Source: CAZDBA01 sp965224765
GTDB taxonomy: Bacteria > Planctomycetota > Planctomycetia > Pirellulales > Pirellulaceae
Assembly: GCA_965224765.1 (NCBI GenBank)
Contig: CBDDAC010000001.1
Coordinates: 62,001 to 126,000 of the forward strand
Direction of reading: 5' to 3'
Length of the DNA: 64,000 nt
A program made the translations under genes and the position numbers. Positions 17,886 to 27,008 of the stretch are shown here, in pieces. Below the pieces are notes generated by a model, which saw only the letters and a program-made list of their open reading frames with translations, did no database searches and had not been told where the DNA came from. Each line of letters starts with the position of its first letter. The stretch's first letter is position 1.

Positions 17886-18485
17886 ATGGATTATTTAATC
17901 GATTTGTTCCGACTGTTTTTGCGTTGTGCGTTCTTTGAGAACCTTGCACTCGTTTACTTTCTCGGCATGTGTACGTTTCTGGCGGTTAGCAAGAACGTAA
18001 AAACTGCCGTCGGATTAGGCGTGGCGGTGATCGTGGTCCAGGCGATTACCATTCCAATCAATAATCTGATTTACCATTGGATTTTGAAAGAGGGAGCTTG
18101 GCTTTATGCTCCGGATTTGGAATTTCTCGGCTTGATTTGTTACATCGGTGTTATCGCTGCCATGGTGCAGATTTTGGAGATGACACTCGACCGTTTCTTC
18201 CCACCGCTTTACAACGCGTTGGGGATTTTCCTGCCCCTGATCACGGTGAATTGTGCCATTTTGGGTGGCTCGCTATTGATGGTCCAAAACAAATATGACT
18301 TCGTCGAAAGTTGTGTTTATGGAGTGGGGTCCGGTTTTGGTTGGGCGATTGCAATTGCCGCGTTGGCGGCCATTCGAGAGAAGCTGAAATACAGCGATAT
18401 TCCACCAGGGCTTCGCGGACTGGGAATCACCTTTATTGTCGTCGGATTGATGGCTCTGGGCTTCTTGGCATTCTCTGGTATTTAA
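17886..18485 (+). CDS. nqrE: Na+-NQR subunit E
   Basis: 199 residues, six membrane helices, RnfA/NqrE family. It starts three bases after the nqrD stop with GGAGG just before it. Conserved features include ENLALVYFLGMCTFLAVSK near residue 20, NCAILGGSLLMVQ and GSGFGWAIAI. The cysteines that bind Fe in the D/E pair lie in the CTFLAV and NCAIL segments. Confidence 0.96.
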   Translation: MDYLIDLFRLFLRCAFFENLALVYFLGMCTFLAVSKNVKTAVGLGVAVIVVQAITIPINNLIYHWILKEGAWLYAPDLEFLGLICYIGVIAAMVQILEMTLDRFFPPLYNALGIFLPLITVNCAILGGSLLMVQNKYDFVESCVYGVGSGFGWAIAIAALAAIREKLKYSDIPPGLRGLGITFIVVGLMALGFLAFSGI

Positions 18486-18528
18486 GTTATTTCGTTTTGT
18501 TGAAAACAGATAAACAGCGGTTATCCAC

Positions 18529-19749
18529 ATGGAAACTTTAATAGTTGGCGTTTTGGTGTTCACGGCAGTCGTTCTGGCCTTGGTCAGCTTGATTTTGTTG
18601 GCCCGAAACGTGTTGGTGCCCAAGGGCAACGTGACGATTTTGATCAACGAGCAAAAGGAAATCTCTGTTCCCCAAGGCGGAAAGTTGATGGGTGCATTAG
18701 CGGCTGAAGGGATCTTTGTTTCCTCTGCCTGCGGTGGCGGCGGAACTTGCGCTCAGTGCAAGGTTCTCATTCACGATGGTGGCGGCGATATTATTGCCAC
18801 GGAAAAGACGCATATCTCGAAGCGCGAAGCCAAAGAAGGGTGCCGGCTTTCCTGCCAGGTTGCGGTTAAGCAGGATATGAAGGTTGAGGTTCCCGAAGAA
18901 GCATTTGAAACCAAAAAATGGGAATGCACTGTTCGGTCCAATCGTAATGTGGCGACGTTCATCAAAGAATTGGTCCTGGAATTGCCTGAAGGTGAAGACG
19001 TTGGGTTCAAGGCGGGCGGATACATCCAAATTGAAAGCCCACCTCACGTCGTACACTACAAAGACTTTAAAATCGAAGAAGAGTATCACCCAGACTGGGA
19101 TCAATACGACGTGTGGCGATATACGTCGAAAGTCGAAGAAGAGGTGGTTCGCGCCTATTCGATGGCCAACTATCCAGGTGAAAAAGGCATCATCATGCTG
19201 AATGTTCGCGTGGCCTCACCGCCTCCGCGTCAACCAGATGTTCCACCCGGAAAAATGTCTTCATACATTTTTGGTCTAAAACCCGGTGACAAAGTTACGA
19301 TCTCAGGCCCCTACGGTGAATTCTTTATCAAGGACACCGAAAATGAGATGGTTTACATTGGTGGTGGTGCCGGAATGGCACCGCTTCGTAGTCATATTTT
19401 TGAGTTGTTCAAGAGCCTGAAATCAGGGCGGAAAGTCTCTTACTGGTACGGCGGGCGCAGTTTGCGAGAGCTGTTTTACATTGACCAATTTCGTCAGATT
19501 GAGAAGGACTTTCCAAACTTTCAATTCAATATCGCTTTGTCGGACGCGTTACCAGAGGATAACTGGACTGGTTACAAAGGGTTTATTCACCAGGTTGTAT
19601 TGGACAATTATCTCGGCAAGCATGACGCCCCTGAGGAGGTCGAATACTATCTTTGTGGACCTCCAATGATGAACCAGGCGGTGTTCAAGATGCTGGATGA
19701 TCTTGGGGTCGAGGATGAGAACATCGCATTTGACGACTTTGGCGGTTAG
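18529..19749 (+). CDS. nqrF: Na+-NQR subunit F (NADH dehydrogenase, 2Fe-2S/FAD)
   Basis: 406 residues. One N-terminal helix, then a 2Fe-2S ferredoxin domain with Cys68, 74, 77 and 109 (SACGGGGTCAQC ... LSCQ), then an FNR-like domain: FAD motif RAYSMANYPGE, NADH motif GGGAGMAPLRS and the C-terminal YYLCGPPMMN. It takes electrons from NADH in the cytoplasm and feeds them to the pump. It is the last gene of the operon, 43 bases after nqrE, and is followed by a strong terminator at 19811. Confidence 0.97.
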   Translation: METLIVGVLVFTAVVLALVSLILLARNVLVPKGNVTILINEQKEISVPQGGKLMGALAAEGIFVSSACGGGGTCAQCKVLIHDGGGDIIATEKTHISKREAKEGCRLSCQVAVKQDMKVEVPEEAFETKKWECTVRSNRNVATFIKELVLELPEGEDVGFKAGGYIQIESPPHVVHYKDFKIEEEYHPDWDQYDVWRYTSKVEEEVVRAYSMANYPGEKGIIMLNVRVASPPPRQPDVPPGKMSSYIFGLKPGDKVTISGPYGEFFIKDTENEMVYIGGGAGMAPLRSHIFELFKSLKSGRKVSYWYGGRSLRELFYIDQFRQIEKDFPNFQFNIALSDALPEDNWTGYKGFIHQVVLDNYLGKHDAPEEVEYYLCGPPMMNQAVFKMLDDLGVEDENIAFDDFGG

Positions 19750-19810
19750 CCAAAATGGGGGGATGGAGGAGATTTCATTGTCCTGAAACTTTGATTTACC
19801 AATTTGGTCC

Positions 19811-19842
19811 AAAAAGCGGCGTGATTTTCATGCCGCTTTTTT
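19811..19842 (+). terminator. Rho-independent terminator of the nqr operon
   Basis: AAAAAGCGGCGTGA pairs with TCATGCCGCTTTTTT around a short TTT loop with a single G-T pair. The stem is followed by Ts. It lies 61 bases after the nqrF stop. Confidence 0.85.
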
Positions 19843-20074
19843 CGTTGTTGTCCTTAATTTTCAACTATAGGGAAGGACTCAGATTCTCATTTTCTGCAGT
19901 TTTACTCGAGAAAATGGCTGTTTTCAACGTGGCAAGCCATTAGGACTGTAGTGTATGGAGGAAATTGGTAAAAAAAGTGGATTTAGTGTTTTGCACCCTT
20001 TGATTGTTAAGTGGTTCAGGTTAACTTAGACGCATCCATTGGAAAAAAGCCTAGAGCTATACAACAGGTTGGAA
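19843..20074. other. Upstream region of the second PEP-CTERM gene
   Basis: No gene. It should contain the promoter for the gene at 20075. No clear operator or repeat was seen. Confidence 0.35.
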
Positions 20075-20671
20075 ATGAAAACTCATATTTGTTCACTCTT
20101 AAGTCTTCTCGCAGTTTGCTTGTTCGCGTCGACAAGTTCGGCAGATTTCGTAATCCAAAACAGTTTCACTGGTGGGGATTGGGATTCGAGCGGTGGTGTT
20201 GCAACTGTTCTCGTTGGTACAACATTCAGTGACACGAGTGATAACTTGGGTCTGGGGGCTCTTTGGACTGTAGATGCTGGGCCAGTAGATCTAGAGACTG
20301 GCGTAGTTTTCTCTAAGGGGCCCGTTCCGACTGGCGCCATTTCAACTGATTTTCTAACTATAAATGGTGCTGAATACACGGTTACTTGGTCGGTAGCGCA
20401 AACAGGAACTCCTTCATCACACACCTTAACCGCTTCGGCGGGTGGTAGTATGCAGACGCTTGGTTCAGGCCCAGGCGGATTTACGTTCACGGGAACTGGA
20501 AGCGCCGTCAGCTTATCAATCGGGACCAACGGTGTCGGTGGTGGCATTGGAGGCGGAGGCGGAGGCATCGCCCTCACTTCTGTTGCTGTATCGGTTCCAG
20601 AGCCGACGACTTTGGGCCTAGGATTGGGACTTGTCGGACTTGCATTCTTCCGCCGACGTCGCCTAGCATAA
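20075..20671 (+). CDS. PEP-CTERM sorting-domain protein, glycine-rich
   Basis: 198 residues. A signal peptide (MKTHICSLLSLLAVCLFA, cut near TSSADF) is followed by a Gly/Ser/Thr-rich beta-type body and a Gly run (GGIGGGGGG at about 162-171). The C-terminus has VPEPTT, a hydrophobic helix (LGLGLGLVGLAFF) and RRRRLA, the standard exosortase signal. The ATG at 20075 is chosen because it begins the signal peptide; a start 12 codons upstream would bury it. It is monocistronic, with its own terminator at 20697. It shares only the sorting signal with the PEP-CTERM protein at 4689. Confidence 0.88.
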   Translation: MKTHICSLLSLLAVCLFASTSSADFVIQNSFTGGDWDSSGGVATVLVGTTFSDTSDNLGLGALWTVDAGPVDLETGVVFSKGPVPTGAISTDFLTINGAEYTVTWSVAQTGTPSSHTLTASAGGSMQTLGSGPGGFTFTGTGSAVSLSIGTNGVGGGIGGGGGGIALTSVAVSVPEPTTLGLGLGLVGLAFFRRRRLA

Positions 20672-20696
20672 TTGCCGACGACAATTTGAAACAACA

Positions 20697-20731
20697 AAAC
20701 AGTGCTGCATTTTTGCGGCACTGTTTTTTTT
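20697..20731 (+). terminator. Rho-independent terminator
   Basis: AACAGTGCTGCA pairs with TGCGGCACTGTT (one G-T pair) and is followed by a run of Ts. It ends the PEP-CTERM transcript 25 bases after the stop. Confidence 0.85.
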
Positions 20732-20819
20732 ATGCCATATGCTTTAAGTCTGATGCTAAAACATTCGGACTGGTTGATAACTAATTTGATGTTTGACTTT
20801 CGGATTGTTGTTCGTGGGC

Positions 20820-22922
20820 ATGAATGTAACGGAGCTTGCGGAACAAATCGTTTTTGGAACAACGATTGAAGACAAGTTGGCTGTTCCCGGCAGGCTGTCG
20901 TTTGATGCTTTTGATGGCCCAGACGTATCTTCTTTGGGTTCACCATGTCGACCCGTTGGTTTGCAGATGCAGCATGCGGCTGGTCAAGGAAACCAACCAC
21001 CTGCGGAAAGCCGATTGGAAAGTGAAAGCGGGCGAGGGCAGCTTTTGCATTTTTTGGCTAATCATGAATTGTTGGCCACAGAGTTGATGGCGTTGGTGCT
21101 GCTAAAATTCCCCAATGCCCCCAGAGCGTTTCGCCAAGGTGTGTTGGTAACCTTGCAGGAGGAGCAGGAGCACACTCGCATGTATCTTCGTAGAATGGGC
21201 GAATGTGGAGTTGAGTTTGGAAGTTTTCCACTCAGCGGCCAATTCTGGCGAGTCGTGGAGCCGATGCAGTCCCCGATGGATTTTGTTTCGCGGCTTAGTT
21301 TGACTTTTGAGCAGGCTAACTTGGATTACAGTTTTCATTTTGCCTCCGTGTTTCGAAAGATTGGCGATACGTCGACCGCCGATATTCTTCAGAGGATCTA
21401 CGAAGATGAAATTGGGCATGTCCAACATGGCTTGCATTGGTTTCGGCAATGGAAGAACCCTGACCAGAGTGACTGGGATGCCTATCAAGAGACTCTTGAA
21501 TTTCCGATGTCGCCTCAGCGTGGGAAAGGGGCAGGGTGTGAATTCAATCGTTTGGGACGCATTGAAGCTGGGCTAAGTGAACACTTCATCGACTCAATTG
21601 AAGTGTTTAGACAGTCGCGTGGAAGAGCCCCTACGCTGCGATGGTTTGATCCAGCTGCCGAAACAGAACTCGCTGGAATATTATCGGACAAGGATCAATT
21701 GCTGATGAAGCAATTGGGTCAGGATCTTGAGTTAGTGATGATTCCCATGTCGAAGCAGGACGATGTTGTTTTGGTGAGACGTTTGCCATCTCGTGGCCTG
21801 CTCAAGCATCTGATCGATGCAGGAATCGATCTGCCCGAATTCTCGCTTTTCGACGATCGGCAAAAACTTACCGTTCGAAAGTTGCATAATTTTTCCCCAT
21901 GGGCATGGACACCGAGTAACTACGCCGTTGCACAACCTTTGCTTGAATCGGTTCGCCACCGACCTAGACCCTGGTGTCCGGACTCAATCGAGTTGTATCG
22001 CAAATCCTGGAGCGTTGACCGTTTGAAGCGATGGTTGCCCGATGGACTTAGCTATTTTGCGCCGCTAAGCTGCTGCGGAGTCTGTTTGAGTCAAATCGAG
22101 GAACTTGAAAAGGCATTGAAAACGTTCGCTGACCTTGGATATAAAACAGCGGTTTTCAAAAAGGACTTGTCCGCTTCTGGACGCGGGCAACGTCGACTTC
22201 CCTGTGGAGAACCTTTGCGCCAAGAGGATTGGGATTGGTTGCATTCCGTTTTTTCTTTGGAGCAGTCCACGTCTGAACAAAAAGACAGTGCCCCGGTTGT
22301 CGGAGTGATTGAGCCTGAGTTGGCCAGATTGTTGGATCTGTCATTTCTTTGGCAGTTTCATCCAAACTCTGATGAGCTGGAGTTTCTTGGTTGGACGCGC
22401 GCAAACGTCACACAGGGGCGACGCTATGCGGGGACCCAAATCGGTACGCACTTTGCCGACTGCGACGGATTTTTAAAACGATTTCTCCTGGAAGATCGTT
22501 GTTCGCGATTGCGAGAAACCGAAGTGTGGTTGCGTAAAAGGCTATCTGAGGAATTGAAGGACCGCAATTTTCAGGGCTATGTCGGTGTCGATGCCTTTGT
22601 GTTCACCGATGGCGCGGGGGAGTTGAAAATCAAGCCGTGCGTGGAGTTGAATCCGCGTATGACTATGGGGCATGTTGCGTTGAGCCTTGAAAAAAGACTT
22701 GCCCAAGGTGTGATGGCTCAGTTCCGGATCTTTACGCGTGCTCAATGGCTGAAAATCGATGAGTCGTTTGATCAATACGTGGTTTTGAAATCCAATGATG
22801 GTGGTTGGCGGCAAGGAGTCGTTCGGTTGGGTGAATTCAGTCAAAACACTAAACTGATCCCTGTACTACTGGTCGGTCGCGAACTGGTCGAACGATTTGG
22901 GGGTGGTGCAAGTTGCACGTAG
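20820..22922 (+). CDS. DUF455 ferritin-like domain fused to an ATP-grasp-like domain
   Basis: 700 residues in two parts. Residues about 70-280 match the DUF455 ferritin-like group, with a full set of diiron ligands on four helices: Glu88 (or 83), Glu115-x-x-His118, Glu164 and Glu197-x-x-His200. The C-terminal part (about 380-690) reads like an ATP-grasp ligase: a YVGVDAFVF strand and the ELNPRMTMGH motif at about 608, which in ATP-grasp enzymes holds Mg-ATP. DUF455 relatives are linked by similarity to diiron hydroxylases such as MiaE, but their role is not established. The fusion suggests one enzyme activates a carboxylate and an oxygen-dependent step acts on the same molecule (inference). 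The ATG at 20820 gives MNVTELAEQIVFG; nothing upstream is better. It is flanked by unrelated genes. Confidence 0.8.
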   Translation: MNVTELAEQIVFGTTIEDKLAVPGRLSFDAFDGPDVSSLGSPCRPVGLQMQHAAGQGNQPPAESRLESESGRGQLLHFLANHELLATELMALVLLKFPNAPRAFRQGVLVTLQEEQEHTRMYLRRMGECGVEFGSFPLSGQFWRVVEPMQSPMDFVSRLSLTFEQANLDYSFHFASVFRKIGDTSTADILQRIYEDEIGHVQHGLHWFRQWKNPDQSDWDAYQETLEFPMSPQRGKGAGCEFNRLGRIEAGLSEHFIDSIEVFRQSRGRAPTLRWFDPAAETELAGILSDKDQLLMKQLGQDLELVMIPMSKQDDVVLVRRLPSRGLLKHLIDAGIDLPEFSLFDDRQKLTVRKLHNFSPWAWTPSNYAVAQPLLESVRHRPRPWCPDSIELYRKSWSVDRLKRWLPDGLSYFAPLSCCGVCLSQIEELEKALKTFADLGYKTAVFKKDLSASGRGQRRLPCGEPLRQEDWDWLHSVFSLEQSTSEQKDSAPVVGVIEPELARLLDLSFLWQFHPNSDELEFLGWTRANVTQGRRYAGTQIGTHFADCDGFLKRFLLEDRCSRLRETEVWLRKRLSEELKDRNFQGYVGVDAFVFTDGAGELKIKPCVELNPRMTMGHVALSLEKRLAQGVMAQFRIFTRAQWLKIDESFDQYVVLKSNDGGWRQGVVRLGEFSQNTKLIPVLLVGRELVERFGGGASCT

Positions 22923-23010
22923 CCATTGCCTTTCTCGGGTTGTTTTTGCGAATAAAAAGATGAAAATCTCGATACATTGATACGACACGCTCTTTAAGGA
23001 TCGATAAAGA

Positions 23011-24090
23011 ATGAATGCTTCTGTAGCTTCGAAACTGTTTTTGGTTGTTGTTTTATTTTACTCCTATGGAATTGCTCAGGAAGAAGACGCAGAGGTACTT
23101 TCAATCGGCTCGATCGAGACCGTTCCAACGAGAATTGCGTTTGGTTCTTGTAGTAACCAGAAATCGCCTCAGCCAATTTTGAATCGTGTGGTCGAGAAGA
23201 AGCCGGATCTGTTCATCTATTTGGGCGATAATATTTACGGCGACACCAAAGACATGGATGTGCTTCGAAAGAAGTATGAAATGTTGGGCGACAAAGAAGA
23301 ATTTCAAAACTTGAGGTCCAATGCGGCCGTGCTTTCCGTTTGGGACGATCACGATTACGGATGGAATGATGCCGGTAAGGAATACGAGTTCAAGGCAGAG
23401 TCCAAAGAGATTTTCATGGATTTCTGGAGGGTTCCAGATGACAGCCCACGCCGCAATCACGAAGGGATTTACGGGCTTCATACATTTCAAGGAAATGATC
23501 GAGTCGTTCAAGTGATTTTGTTGGATACGCGAACATTTCGCGATGCACTCAAGGTGAATACCAAGCCGATTCCAGAGGGATTCAAGAATTCATATCAACC
23601 GGATGCTGACCCCGCAAAAACCATTCTTGGTTCCGATCAATGGGAATGGTTGGAGAACGTGCTTAGGGAGCCTGCCGATTTGCGAATTGTGTGCAGTTCG
23701 ATTCAGTTCGGGCATGAGTACAACGGCTGGGAATCATGGACGAACCTTCCTTTGGAACAACAGAAGATGATTGATCTAATTGCGGAGACTGACGCTAACG
23801 GGGTGATGTTCATTTCGGGCGACGTACATTGGGGAGAGATTTCTAAACGCGAATTTGACTCTCAATATCCTCTCTTTGACGTTACCGCGAGTGGTTTGAC
23901 AGAGGAGTGGTACAACGTTGAGCCGAACAAGTTCCGTGTTGGAGAAGCTTACCGAGATAATCACTTTGGCATGATCGAACTGGATTGGGAGAAGGAGGAT
24001 CCGCAAATCACATTTCAGATCATCGGGTTGGATGGTCAGCCTCAGGTTAGCCATCAATTGAACTTGTCGGAACTTCAGCCTCAGAAGTAG
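23011..24090 (+). CDS. Secreted PhoD-like metallophosphoesterase
   Basis: 359 residues with a signal peptide (residues 1-22, ending GIAQEE). Motifs of the PhoD-like calcineurin superfamily are present: IAFGSCSNQ, DLFIYLGDNIYGD (metal Asp/Asn), VWDDHDYGWND (HD pair), LDTRTFRD, SIQFGHEYN and the C-terminal FISGDVHWGEIS. This supports a periplasmic phosphomonoesterase or phosphodiesterase. Related planctomycete proteins occur in many copies and their substrates are unknown. It begins with ATG 88 bases after the DUF455 fusion and has no visible partner. Confidence 0.88.
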   Translation: MNASVASKLFLVVVLFYSYGIAQEEDAEVLSIGSIETVPTRIAFGSCSNQKSPQPILNRVVEKKPDLFIYLGDNIYGDTKDMDVLRKKYEMLGDKEEFQNLRSNAAVLSVWDDHDYGWNDAGKEYEFKAESKEIFMDFWRVPDDSPRRNHEGIYGLHTFQGNDRVVQVILLDTRTFRDALKVNTKPIPEGFKNSYQPDADPAKTILGSDQWEWLENVLREPADLRIVCSSIQFGHEYNGWESWTNLPLEQQKMIDLIAETDANGVMFISGDVHWGEISKREFDSQYPLFDVTASGLTEEWYNVEPNKFRVGEAYRDNHFGMIELDWEKEDPQITFQIIGLDGQPQVSHQLNLSELQPQK

Positions 24091-24712
24091 AGAGCGGTTT
24101 TTAAGGAAACGATGACATGTTTTTCATGTTCATCCAGATGAACAAGTTAGAGGCATCTCCGAAATGAACGAAACGCCGATCGGACTGTTGTGGATAGCGT
24201 GCTTCGTACGCTGAACTGAAGGTGCCATGCCTTGCGTTTGCGGAGGCATGCTCACGCAAGCGTGAAGCATGACACCCGCAAAACTGGTCAATTCGCCTCT
24301 GACGAATCTCTAGCCGTTGGCGCTTCAATGGGGGGGCCCAACAACACCCGCAGGTTATCGGCGAACGGCAGTCACTTCAGCGGTTTCTTGCCTGTAAGCA
24401 TTGAATTCTATTTCATTTAACCGGTGGCCAAAGGCGCGCGCCTGTGTTTAGTGCAGGAGTAAACGTATCTGTTCGCCTCAAGTTTCAATCGTGTTCCCCC
24501 AGGGGAAATTGGAATCCTGCGATGCCGCTGCGGACTTGCTTTGCATCCCGTAACGATTCGAATGCGCCCCTGACTCTCATGGAGTTTATTCTATTTTCTG
24601 GTGTGACGTGTTTTCGTTTGTGTTCTATACCGGGGGGATGTTGCTCGAATTGCCGTGCCAATAATTAGGGTTCTCAAGAATGAAATTGTCTTGAAAAAAC
24701 TTTAAAGAAAAG
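24091..24712. other. Long intergenic stretch with REP-like hairpin
   Basis: No gene is supported over more than 600 bases. It contains the hairpin at 24237-24282 and, near 24113-24124, TGACATGTTTTT, which is identical to the first 12 bases of the promoter-like motif at 24714 but lacks the second and third blocks. That may mark the relic of a deleted sibling gene. Confidence 0.4.
24237..24282. repeat. Nested inverted repeat, REP-like
   Basis: An outer pair TTTGCGG/CCGCAAA encloses an inner pair at 24247-24271 (CATGCTCACGC with GCGTGAAGCATG, one bulged base). The core CATGCTCACGCAAGCGTG resembles palindromes that recur in planctomycete genomes (recalled, not searched). No T run follows. Confidence 0.5.
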
Positions 24713-24760
24713 GTGACATGTTTTTGAGGTACACGTGGGATTAACTCAATAGATCGCGAG
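24713..24760 (+). promoter_or_regulatory. Shared promoter-like motif, copy 1
   Basis: TGACATG at 24714, GGATTA at 24738 and TCGCGAG at 24754. The same three blocks, with spacing changed by only one base, precede the gene at 27009. The spacing of about 17 bases between the first two blocks fits -35 and -10 elements of an ECF promoter. The gene start is 39 bases after the last block. Confidence 0.5.
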
Positions 24761-24798
24761 TTGCGATCAACGTTACATTTTTTTTAGGAGGGGGATCC

Positions 24799-26754
24799 GT
24801 GAGAACTAGATCCATGTCACAGTTGAAATTATTTTTGTTCGCGCTGTTGTGTTTTGGGGGAACCACTTTGTTCTCCAATGCCTGCTTTGCACAAACGGCG
24901 GCCACGTTATACATGACCAACGACACTGGGGGGGCCGCTTCTTGTGTCCGCTTTACTGTTGATGGTGCAGGCGGTGATTTAACCGTAAATCCAAACTTGG
25001 TTTATCCCTATCCACCTATGGTGTCCATCACGCACAACGGGAATCAGGCGACTGTGACCCTTGATTGGGGGCAGCTAATGATTGCCAAGGATGTCACCGT
25101 TGCATGTGTACTGCAGACAAACAATGGTCCACTGACATTCGTAAATGGAGTTTGGTGCACTGGAGTTAACAGCAACGGTACGGTTGTTCAATCGGGGCCG
25201 GTAAGCATTCCGCCTGGTGTTGGAGGGGGGACCACGCCATGGACAGGACCCGGTGGAGGGATGGGACCGATGCCGCCCATGCCACCTCCAGTGGGCGGTA
25301 GCTGTAAGTGCAAGTTGGAAATCAAGAAACGAGATAAAAAGTTCAGAGGTCGATCGCTCTATTCGATCTGGTTTATCGGCCCTCCTCGTTTTGAGCATCG
25401 CAGTTTTTGTTGGTATCGAATCTGTTGCCGTCCAAAAACCAAAAAGCAAATTAGATTTGATTGGGTTTGTTACAGCGTTGATGACACGGGAAAACTCGGT
25501 GGCGAGAAAAGTCGCAAAAAGTTGACCAAATGGATTACCGTCGGTTATTCAGGCGGCAAATACAAGCTGGATTGGCAATCCTGGAAGCCACGTGGTTACG
25601 TCTTTCCGATTCCGTTTCCGTTTTTAGCAACGTTCGGACCTCCCAAGGATCTTAGTACGCTCTTTGTTAAAGAAGGCGTCGGGATGACTGAATTTGATAC
25701 GGATGTATTTGACTTTGTCGCAAAAGAACAGTATTTCGTTCAATCGACTGATGCCGCGACTTCGTTTCAGCAGTTGAGTGGAGCGCTGGTTCCTCAGTAC
25801 ACTCTGGATGAGCGGCTACCCTCGCCGGCGAGTTTCGAAGAGATGATAAATCTGTATTCTGTTCCTTACGCGAGCGGCGCAAAATTAATGGCGAATCTGT
25901 CATCTTCGCTCCAAAGTGAACTCACCAACGCCAGTGCCGCTGAATTGCACGCGATTCAAAAAGACATCAAATCTGTATCCAGATGTTTGAACAGAATCAG
26001 CCAGGCTTTAGGGAGTGGTAAGGCTCCGTCGGCATACGTTCTTTCTCGACTTTCACGTGATTTTGGGGACTTGGCTGCACAGGTGCAGATTCACGGTGAC
26101 CGGACCGGTAACGCACGGATGGCGCACGTTGCAGATTCGTTCAAAGAGGCTGCTGCAAATATGAATTTTGCTGCCCGTCAGGTTTCAACAGGTTTGAGAA
26201 CCGTCGGTGAACGTGACGATTTTATGTGGGCGATGTTTACCGGACTTTCAAAGAATATGGCAGATGTTGGAACGTCATTCAGGGCTCACGTACGTGTTCA
26301 TTTCGAAATGAGCGACTACGTTTGGCATACCGGTACGATTCATGGCGCTGCGTTTCGAGCGACAAACGCTGACGGCGATATCGTCGATGAAATTGACCTA
26401 CAGGTTTCTGATCGCGGGTTCGTAACTGTTCCGATCGACCAGGATTCTGACGACGACAAATTGTTGATGGCTTCGCTCAAGCTTCCGACCGTATTGAGTG
26501 CGGCGACAATGTTTTCGAATTCTTTTGACGGGATAGACATCAAACTTGGTGAATTGACTCTCGGTGACGTTGATGATGATAATTGTGTAACCGACAAAGA
26601 CTTTGAAGCAGTCTTGAAAGCGGCCGAAAAAGCAGCTGGTGGTCAATTTGCTGAATCGGTTCCCGCAACGGATGTTGATGGCAACGGTCAGGTCGACCTC
26701 AAAGACCTTGAAATCGTTTCCCAGAACCTCGGTAAATGTGGAGAGGGACGCTAA
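24799..26754 (+). CDS. Secreted protein with C-terminal dockerin-like domain
   Basis: 651 residues. The GTG at 24799 is favoured over the ATG five codons later because AGGAGG lies 6 bases before it. Signal peptide: residues about 9-31 (LFLFALLCFGG ... NACFAQ). The mature part has a small beta-type domain (about 33-130), a Gly/Pro/Met-rich linker (about 138-168), a basic Cys-rich block with CKCKLEIKKR and RICCRPKTKK, a helical middle, and a C-terminal pair of calcium loops (DVDDDNCVTDKDFE at about 593 and DVDGNGQVDLKDLE) as in type I dockerins. Apart from the dockerin-like end it is not recognised. It shares a promoter-like motif with the next gene, so both may answer to one sigma factor. Confidence 0.75.
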   Translation: MRTRSMSQLKLFLFALLCFGGTTLFSNACFAQTAATLYMTNDTGGAASCVRFTVDGAGGDLTVNPNLVYPYPPMVSITHNGNQATVTLDWGQLMIAKDVTVACVLQTNNGPLTFVNGVWCTGVNSNGTVVQSGPVSIPPGVGGGTTPWTGPGGGMGPMPPMPPPVGGSCKCKLEIKKRDKKFRGRSLYSIWFIGPPRFEHRSFCWYRICCRPKTKKQIRFDWVCYSVDDTGKLGGEKSRKKLTKWITVGYSGGKYKLDWQSWKPRGYVFPIPFPFLATFGPPKDLSTLFVKEGVGMTEFDTDVFDFVAKEQYFVQSTDAATSFQQLSGALVPQYTLDERLPSPASFEEMINLYSVPYASGAKLMANLSSSLQSELTNASAAELHAIQKDIKSVSRCLNRISQALGSGKAPSAYVLSRLSRDFGDLAAQVQIHGDRTGNARMAHVADSFKEAAANMNFAARQVSTGLRTVGERDDFMWAMFTGLSKNMADVGTSFRAHVRVHFEMSDYVWHTGTIHGAAFRATNADGDIVDEIDLQVSDRGFVTVPIDQDSDDDKLLMASLKLPTVLSAATMFSNSFDGIDIKLGELTLGDVDDDNCVTDKDFEAVLKAAEKAAGGQFAESVPATDVDGNGQVDLKDLEIVSQNLGKCGEGR

Positions 26755-26783
26755 ATCTGGTTCTTGCCTTGCCGCTGATGACG

Positions 26784-26818
26784 ATGCCAGGGTTTGTCGG
26801 ACAAGCCCTGGCATTTTG
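26784..26818 (+). terminator. Hairpin terminator
   Basis: ATGCCAGGGTTTGT pairs with ACAAGCCCTGGCAT (one G-T pair) around CGG, followed by a short T stretch. It lies 30 bases after the dockerin-like gene. Confidence 0.7.
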
Positions 26819-26871
26819 TGCAGAGTTCAAAACAGCCATCGGCGAGTGAGTCAAAAAAAATCTAGAATTGA

Positions 26872-26917
26872 TGACATGATTTGGGCATCGCATTGGATTA
26901 GCACAACAGTTCGCGAG
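26872..26917 (+). promoter_or_regulatory. Shared promoter-like motif, copy 2
   Basis: TGACATG at 26872, GGATTA at 26895 and TCGCGAG at 26911. The spacing between blocks two and three is identical to copy 1 (16 bases) and between one and two is one base shorter. The gene at 27009 starts 92 bases after the last block. Confidence 0.5.
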
Positions 26918-27008
26918 ATTCTGAAAATCGGAGTCTTTTCCGGCAAGTCGCCAGCGGGGCTGATTTGCCAATTCGAACACCATTAATTCTTCAAAACGCG
27001 GAGCTTTT

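Noticed and set aside
20083..21000. Long minus-strand reading frame
   Set aside because: It lies antisense to the PEP-CTERM gene and the DUF455 fusion, has Pro runs that mirror the Gly codons of the real gene, and no start signal or domain.
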